Notes under the pieces: model-generated | What the model saw: the letters and a program-made list of their open reading frames with translations, nothing else | What the model was told of the DNA's origin: nothing | Database searches by the model: none | Shown: piece by piece, positions 1-5,351 of the stretch | Position numbering within the stretch: the first letter of the stretch is position 1 | Layout: every line of letters begins with the position of its first letter | From: Thauera sp. UBA6194 | GTDB lineage: Bacteria > Pseudomonadota > Gammaproteobacteria > Burkholderiales > Rhodocyclaceae | Reading direction: 5' to 3' | Assembly: GCA_002422685.1 (NCBI GenBank) | Contig: DITC01000006.1 | Coordinates: 1-5,351, forward strand | DNA length: 5,351 nt | Made by a program: the position numbers and the translations under genes

Positions 1-410
1 TCAAGATCGCCGGCAAGCGCGTCGGTCCGGCCGAGTACGAGTCGGTACTGGTCGGCCATCCGCTGGTCAGGGAGGCGGTCACGATCGGCGTGCCCGACGC
101 GGTGAAGGGGGAGGCGGCGGTGTGCTTCGTGACGCTGGCCGCCGCCGCTGGAGACCTGACCCCCGAGGCCTGGGCGGAGCGCGAGCGCGTGTTGCGCGCG
201 CATGTCGCCGAGCGCCTCGGCAAGGCGCTGGCGCCGGCACGGGTGCATTGCACGGCGGCGCTGCCGCGCACGCGCAACGGCAAGATCCTGCGCCGCCTGG
301 TGCGCGCCGCCTACCTCGGCGGCCCCCTGGGCGACCTCAGCGCGCTGGAGGATCCCGCCGCGCTGGAAGCCATCCGCGCCTGCGCGGAGCCGGCTGGGGC
401 CGTCGCCTGA
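1..410 (+). CDS. Acyl-CoA synthetase (AMP-forming), C-terminal part only
   Basis: This is the C-terminal domain of an AMP-dependent acyl-CoA synthetase of the acetyl-CoA synthetase type, which activates a carboxylic acid with ATP and CoA in the cytosol. The frame is open from position 3 to the TGA at 408-410, giving 135 visible residues; the adenylation core lies upstream of the window. The visible part opens with the hinge-following motif IKIAGKRVGPAEYES (usual form IKIAG-R-P-E-E). It also carries PRTRNGKILRR near the end, whose lysine (codon 282-284) matches the catalytic lysine of the adenylation half-reaction. The tail AAYLGGPLGDLSALEDP resembles short-chain (acetyl/propionyl-type) synthetases. 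The exact substrate cannot be read from this fragment. The gene ends 13 nt before a large palindrome (424-475), which may act as its 3' hairpin. The family assignment is firm and the chain-length assignment is tentative. Confidence 0.9.
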   Translation, partial: KIAGKRVGPAEYESVLVGHPLVREAVTIGVPDAVKGEAAVCFVTLAAAAGDLTPEAWAERERVLRAHVAERLGKALAPARVHCTAALPRTRNGKILRRLVRAAYLGGPLGDLSALEDPAALEAIRACAEPAGAVA

Positions 411-423
411 ATCATCGGCTGAA

Positions 424-475
424 CCGTCCGCTTTTCGTACGCCGTCCGTACGGCGACCGTACGAAAACCGGACGG
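424..475. repeat. 52-bp near-palindrome with three CGTACG cores 11 bp apart
   Basis: The left arm CCGTCCGCTTTTCGTACG (424-441) is the inverse of the right arm CGTACGAAAACCGGACGG (458-475), 18 positions with a single mismatch (431 against 468). The symmetry centre, 449.5, falls inside a further palindrome CCGTACGG (446-453). CGTACG therefore occurs at 436-441, 447-452 and 458-463, exactly 11 bp apart, so all three face the same side of the helix. The heptamer CCGTCCG is also repeated at 424, 442 and 495, and inverted at 469-475. The element lies about 180 bp upstream of the predicted sigma-54 start at about 629, a normal distance for the enhancer of a sigma-54 activator; I infer that it may bind the downstream regulator. 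Alternatives are a 3' hairpin of the synthetase mRNA (no T-run follows) or a dispersed palindromic repeat. The structure is seen directly; the role is inference. Confidence 0.75.
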
Positions 476-510
476 TCGTCGGCTGGGCGCTCGTCCGTCC
501 GTGCGCATGC

Positions 511-559
511 GCCGGCTCGGGCAGACCGCGATGCCCCCGCAGGGCCCGAGACTGCCGGC
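511..559. repeat. Imperfect inverted repeat in the regulator control region
   Basis: GCCGGC (511-516) followed by TCGGGC (517-522) is mirrored by GCCCGA (544-549) and GCCGGC (554-559), with a 4-nt bulge at 550-553 and a 21-nt loop. It lies between the 52-bp palindrome and the sigma-54 promoter. In DNA this rich in G and C such a repeat can arise by chance, and no function is proposed beyond a possible secondary structure. Confidence 0.3.
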
Positions 560-578
560 TGCGGCGATCGTCTTGCCG

Positions 579-603
579 ACCCCCTGAGGGCAGTGGGGTT
601 TTT
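579..603 (+). terminator. Possible intrinsic terminator next to the sigma-54 promoter
   Basis: ACCCC (579-583) pairs with GGGGT (595-599) around an 11-nt loop and is followed by more T residues, making a TTTTT run at 599-603. This is the only hairpin in the window with a T tail. It would stop read-through from the acyl-CoA synthetase just before the regulator promoter, and its last T (603) is the first base of the -24 element. The stem is only 5 bp, so activity is uncertain. Confidence 0.4.
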
Positions 604-618
604 GGCATTCCCTTTGCT
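603..618 (+). promoter_or_regulatory. Sigma-54 (-24/-12) promoter upstream of the regulator gene
   Basis: The sequence TGGCATTCCCTTTGCT fits the RpoN consensus TGGCACG-N4-TTGCW at 10 of the 12 defined positions. GG at 604-605 and GC at 616-617 have the obligatory 10-nt spacing. Transcription would begin near 629, giving a leader of about 167 nt before the TTG start at 796. The gene downstream is itself a sigma-54 activator with an intact GAFTGA loop, so positive autoregulation is the simplest reading. I saw no comparable match in front of the alcohol dehydrogenase gene, and no obvious IHF site between 476 and 602. Confidence 0.75.
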
Positions 619-676
619 ATGCTTCAAGTCGAGGTGCGATGAGGCCGCCGCGGTCGGGCAAGGTCTCGCGCCGGAT

Positions 677-698
677 TGTCGCCTCATCCGTGGCGACA
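677..698 (+). other. Leader hairpin in the regulator mRNA
   Basis: TGTCGCC (677-683) and GGCGACA (692-698) form a perfect 7-bp stem with an 8-nt loop, about 50-70 nt into the predicted sigma-54 transcript and about 100 nt before the start codon. No T-run follows, so it is not a typical terminator. It may shape the long leader or be a protein site. The structure is clear and the function unknown. Confidence 0.35.
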
Positions 699-783
699 GC
701 AGCACACCGGAACCGATGCGGCAGAACTGACAGGGGCTCGACCCTCCGGTCGCACACAGCGACCCGCCGTGTCGCGTTTCGCG

Positions 784-789
784 AGGAGG
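784..789 (+). promoter_or_regulatory. Ribosome binding site that fixes the TTG start
   Basis: A full AGGAGG at 784-789 lies 6 nt before TTG at 796-798. This is much stronger than anything before the upstream in-frame TTG (676) or the downstream ATG (826), and so decides the start of the regulator. Confidence 0.8.
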
Positions 790-795
790 AGACAC

Positions 796-2829
<2,034 letters not shown>

Positions 2830-2840
2830 CAGGCTGCGCG

Positions 2841-2875
2841 CCAGGGGGCGGTCGGGCGTCCGGACCGATCCCTGG
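2841..2875. terminator. Hairpin between convergent genes, possible bidirectional terminator
   Basis: CCAGGG (2841-2846) pairs with CCCTGG (2870-2875), and inside it CGGTC (2849-2853) pairs with GACCG (2863-2867), with a 2-nt by 2-nt internal loop and a 9-nt apical loop. It fills the 65-nt gap between the stops of the regulator and the dehydrogenase, where a shared terminator is expected. Neither strand has a T-run, so it may only block 3' decay or assist Rho. Confidence 0.45.
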
Positions 2876-2894
2876 TGCATTCGGCGCTGGGCGC

Positions 2895-3995
2895 TCAGTT
2901 CGGCTTGATCGCCACCTTCAGCACGCCGTCACGCTGGTTGGCGAACAGCTCGTAGGCGGCAACGATGTCGTCGAGCTTGTAGGTGTGGGTAACCAGCACG
3001 CCGAGGTCGACCCGCTGGGAGGCGACCACGTTCATCAGCCGGCGCATGCGTTCCTTGCCACCGGGGCACAGCGCGGTGTTGATGCGGTGGTCGCCCAGGC
3101 CGGCGGCGAAGGCCGACATGGGGATCGTCAGGTCGGACGAATACACGCCGAGGCTGGACAAGGTGCCACCGGGCTTGAGCACGCGCAGCGCCTGCTCGAA
3201 GGTGGCCTGGGTGCCGAGTGCTTCGATCGCGGAATCGGCGCCGCGTCCGCCGGTGAGCTTCATGACCTCGCTGACGATGTCGCAGTTGCGGAAGTTCAGC
3301 GTGACGTCGGCGCCCATCACCTTGGAGATGCCGAGGCGGTGGTCGTTGCCATCGACGGCGATCACCGTGGTCGCGCCCATCAGTCGCGCACCGGCGGTGG
3401 CGCACAGGCCGATCGGCCCCTGGGCGAACACCACCACGGTGTCGCCGAGCTTGATGTTCGCGTTCTCGGCGCCCTTGAAGCCGGTCGACATGATGTCGGG
3501 GCACATCAGTACCTGCTCGTCGCTGAGGCCGTCGGGAATCGGCGCCAGGTTGGCCTGGGCATCCGGCACCAGCACGTATTCGGCCTGGGTGCCGTCGATC
3601 AGGTTGCCGAAGCGCCAGCCGGCGGTGGCCTTGTAGCCGTGGCCGCCGCATTGGTGGAGCGGAATCAGGTAGCTGCCGTCCTGCGATGGGGCGCCGTCCT
3701 GTGCAGCATAGGAATTGAAGTTGGGGCAGATCGCGCCGGCGATCACGCGCTGGCCTTCCTGATAGCCCTGCACTGCGCTGCCGAGTTTCTCGATCACACC
3801 GACCGGCTCGTGGCCGATGGTGAGGCCCGGCACGACCGGGTATTCGCCCTTCAGGATGTGGACGTCGGTGCCGCAGATCGTGGTCGTGGTGATGCGGATC
3901 AGGGCGTCGTTGGGGCCGATCGCGGGGATCGGCTTGTCGACCAGTTCGATACGGCCGGGGGCGACGAAAACGGTCGCTTTCATCATGGCAGTCAT
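2895..3995 (-). CDS. adh: Zinc-dependent alcohol dehydrogenase (medium-chain family)
   Basis: This 366-residue cytosolic enzyme oxidises short-chain primary or secondary alcohols, or reduces the aldehyde or ketone, with a nicotinamide cofactor. It belongs to the medium-chain dehydrogenase family, in the branch of the clostridial/Thermoanaerobacter secondary alcohol dehydrogenases, and closely resembles (from memory) the fermentative alcohol/butanediol dehydrogenase of Cupriavidus necator. Likely catalytic zinc ligands are C41 (CGTD), H62 with E63 (GHE) and D167 (CPDIMSTGF). The four-cysteine structural zinc lobe is absent, as in that branch. The Rossmann motif is AQGPIG (191-196), with alanine in place of the first glycine. 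D215 at the end of the second strand (VIAVD) suggests NAD rather than NADP. The start is ATG at 3995, with AGGAGA six nt upstream. It converges with the regulator, and an FNR-type promoter at 4055-4096 suggests induction when oxygen is low. The exact substrate is not determined. Confidence 0.93.
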   Translation of the reverse strand: MTAMMKATVFVAPGRIELVDKPIPAIGPNDALIRITTTTICGTDVHILKGEYPVVPGLTIGHEPVGVIEKLGSAVQGYQEGQRVIAGAICPNFNSYAAQDGAPSQDGSYLIPLHQCGGHGYKATAGWRFGNLIDGTQAEYVLVPDAQANLAPIPDGLSDEQVLMCPDIMSTGFKGAENANIKLGDTVVVFAQGPIGLCATAGARLMGATTVIAVDGNDHRLGISKVMGADVTLNFRNCDIVSEVMKLTGGRGADSAIEALGTQATFEQALRVLKPGGTLSSLGVYSSDLTIPMSAFAAGLGDHRINTALCPGGKERMRRLMNVVASQRVDLGVLVTHTYKLDDIVAAYELFANQRDGVLKVAIKPN

Positions 3996-4001
3996 GAGGC
4001 A

Positions 4002-4007
4002 TCTCCT
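4002..4007 (-). promoter_or_regulatory. Ribosome binding site of the alcohol dehydrogenase gene
   Basis: AGGAGA on the minus strand (4007 to 4002) ends 6 nt before the ATG at 3995-3993. This favours the MTAMMK start over the internal ATGs at codons 4 and 5, and over the out-of-frame ATG at 4002. Confidence 0.75.
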
Positions 4008-4025
4008 GGGAAGGGAAGGGGAGTT

Positions 4026-4041
4026 CGCGCCATGAGGCGCG
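4026..4041 (-). other. Small hairpin in the dehydrogenase leader
   Basis: CGCGCC (4026-4031) and GGCGCG (4036-4041) form a perfect 6-bp stem with a 4-nt loop. It starts about 7 nt after the predicted transcription start (about 4048) and ends some 19 nt before the ribosome binding site. It could protect the 5' end of the mRNA; no function can be shown. Confidence 0.3.
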
Positions 4042-4054
4042 GACGGCCAGGAAG

Positions 4055-4096
4055 ACTATGGACCAGGATGACGCTGGCGAACTTGATCTGGGTCAA
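4055..4096 (-). promoter_or_regulatory. FNR/Anr-type box and -10 element of the dehydrogenase promoter
   Basis: On the minus strand TTGACCCAGATCAA (4096 to 4083) matches the FNR/Anr/Dnr consensus TTGAT-N4-ATCAA with one change in the first half-site. Exactly 22 nt further is CATAGT (4060 to 4055), a 4-of-6 match to TATAAT. This spacing puts the box centre at -41.5 from a start at about 4048, the standard geometry of a class II FNR-activated promoter. The leader would be about 52 nt. On the other side lies the 3' end of thiC, so the site can only serve the dehydrogenase gene. Oxygen-limited induction fits the known fermentative role of the C. necator relative. Confidence 0.75.
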
Positions 4097-4106
4097 AGCT
4101 TGAGTG

Positions 4107-4140
4107 CGGGAGGGCCGTGCGCCGGGCGCGGGCCCTCCCG
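4107..4140 (-). terminator. Terminator-like hairpin after thiC
   Basis: CGGGAGGGCC (4107-4116) and GGCCCTCCCG (4131-4140) form a perfect 10-bp stem around a 14-nt loop that can itself fold (GCGC at 4119-4122 with GCGC at 4126-4129). It begins 10 nt after the thiC stop and ends 10 nt before the FNR-type box, so it separates the thiC and dehydrogenase transcripts. There is no T-run on the minus strand, so termination may be weak or need Rho. Confidence 0.6.
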
Positions 4141-4150
4141 GTACGTCCGG

Positions 4151-5351
<1,201 letters not shown>

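Noticed and set aside
676..795. Upstream in-frame TTG at 676 as the regulator start (40 more residues)
   Set aside because: There is no ribosome site before it, it sits in the stem of a hairpin, and the added residues have no family resemblance; TTG at 796 has AGGAGG at ideal spacing.
4040..4046. A CCGTCCG heptamer (minus strand) in the dehydrogenase leader, matching the heptamer in the 424-475 palindrome
   Set aside because: A 7-mer this rich in G and C is expected two to three times in a window of this size and composition, and neither CGTACG nor the arm sequence accompanies it.
3996..4150. A sigma-54 promoter in front of the dehydrogenase
   Set aside because: I scanned the minus strand for GG-N10-GC with TGGCA/TTGC context; candidates such as TGGCCGTCC and TGGCGCGAA lack the downstream GC at the required spacing.

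Overview
This is a GC-rich chromosomal segment. Codon use and protein types suggest a betaproteobacterium, most likely of the Rhodocyclales/Zoogloeaceae kind (Thauera, Azoarcus, Aromatoleum) or a relative of Cupriavidus. That placement is inferred from the proteins: the alcohol dehydrogenase closely resembles, from memory, the 366-residue fermentative dehydrogenase of Cupriavidus necator. No search was run. I see no mobile element, CRISPR array, tRNA or rRNA.

Layout: (1) 1-410, plus strand, the last 135 residues of an acyl-CoA synthetase (AMP-forming). (2) 411-795, a gene-free control region holding a 52-bp near-palindrome with three CGTACG cores spaced 11 bp apart, a looser inverted repeat, a possible T-tailed terminator, a close match to a sigma-54 (-24/-12) promoter, and a leader hairpin. 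(3) 796-2829, plus strand, a complete sigma-54-dependent activator of the AcoR type (GAF, PAS-like, AAA+, Fis-type HTH) that starts at TTG. (4) 2830-2894, a short convergent gap with a hairpin. (5) 2895-3995, minus strand, a complete zinc-dependent alcohol dehydrogenase. (6) 3996-4150, its promoter region, with an FNR/Anr-type box placed at -41.5 from a predicted start, and the terminator-like hairpin of thiC. (7) 4151-5351, minus strand, the C-terminal 399 residues of ThiC (thiamine pyrimidine synthase); its 5' end lies outside the window.

How the parts may work together: the regulator gene appears to be transcribed from its own sigma-54 promoter, with a palindromic, helically phased candidate enhancer about 180 bp upstream. 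This suggests a self-amplifying sensor circuit for a small metabolite (AcoR relatives sense acetoin, alcohols or ketones). The adjacent dehydrogenase, of a family acting on short-chain and secondary alcohols, instead shows an oxygen-limitation (FNR-type) promoter and no visible sigma-54 site. The acyl-CoA synthetase could activate the resulting acid, so the three genes may form an alcohol/acid utilisation neighbourhood, but that link is inference. ThiC is housekeeping and probably unrelated. Nothing here amounts to an undescribed system; the regulatory DNA at 424-475 and 603-618 is the most interesting part.
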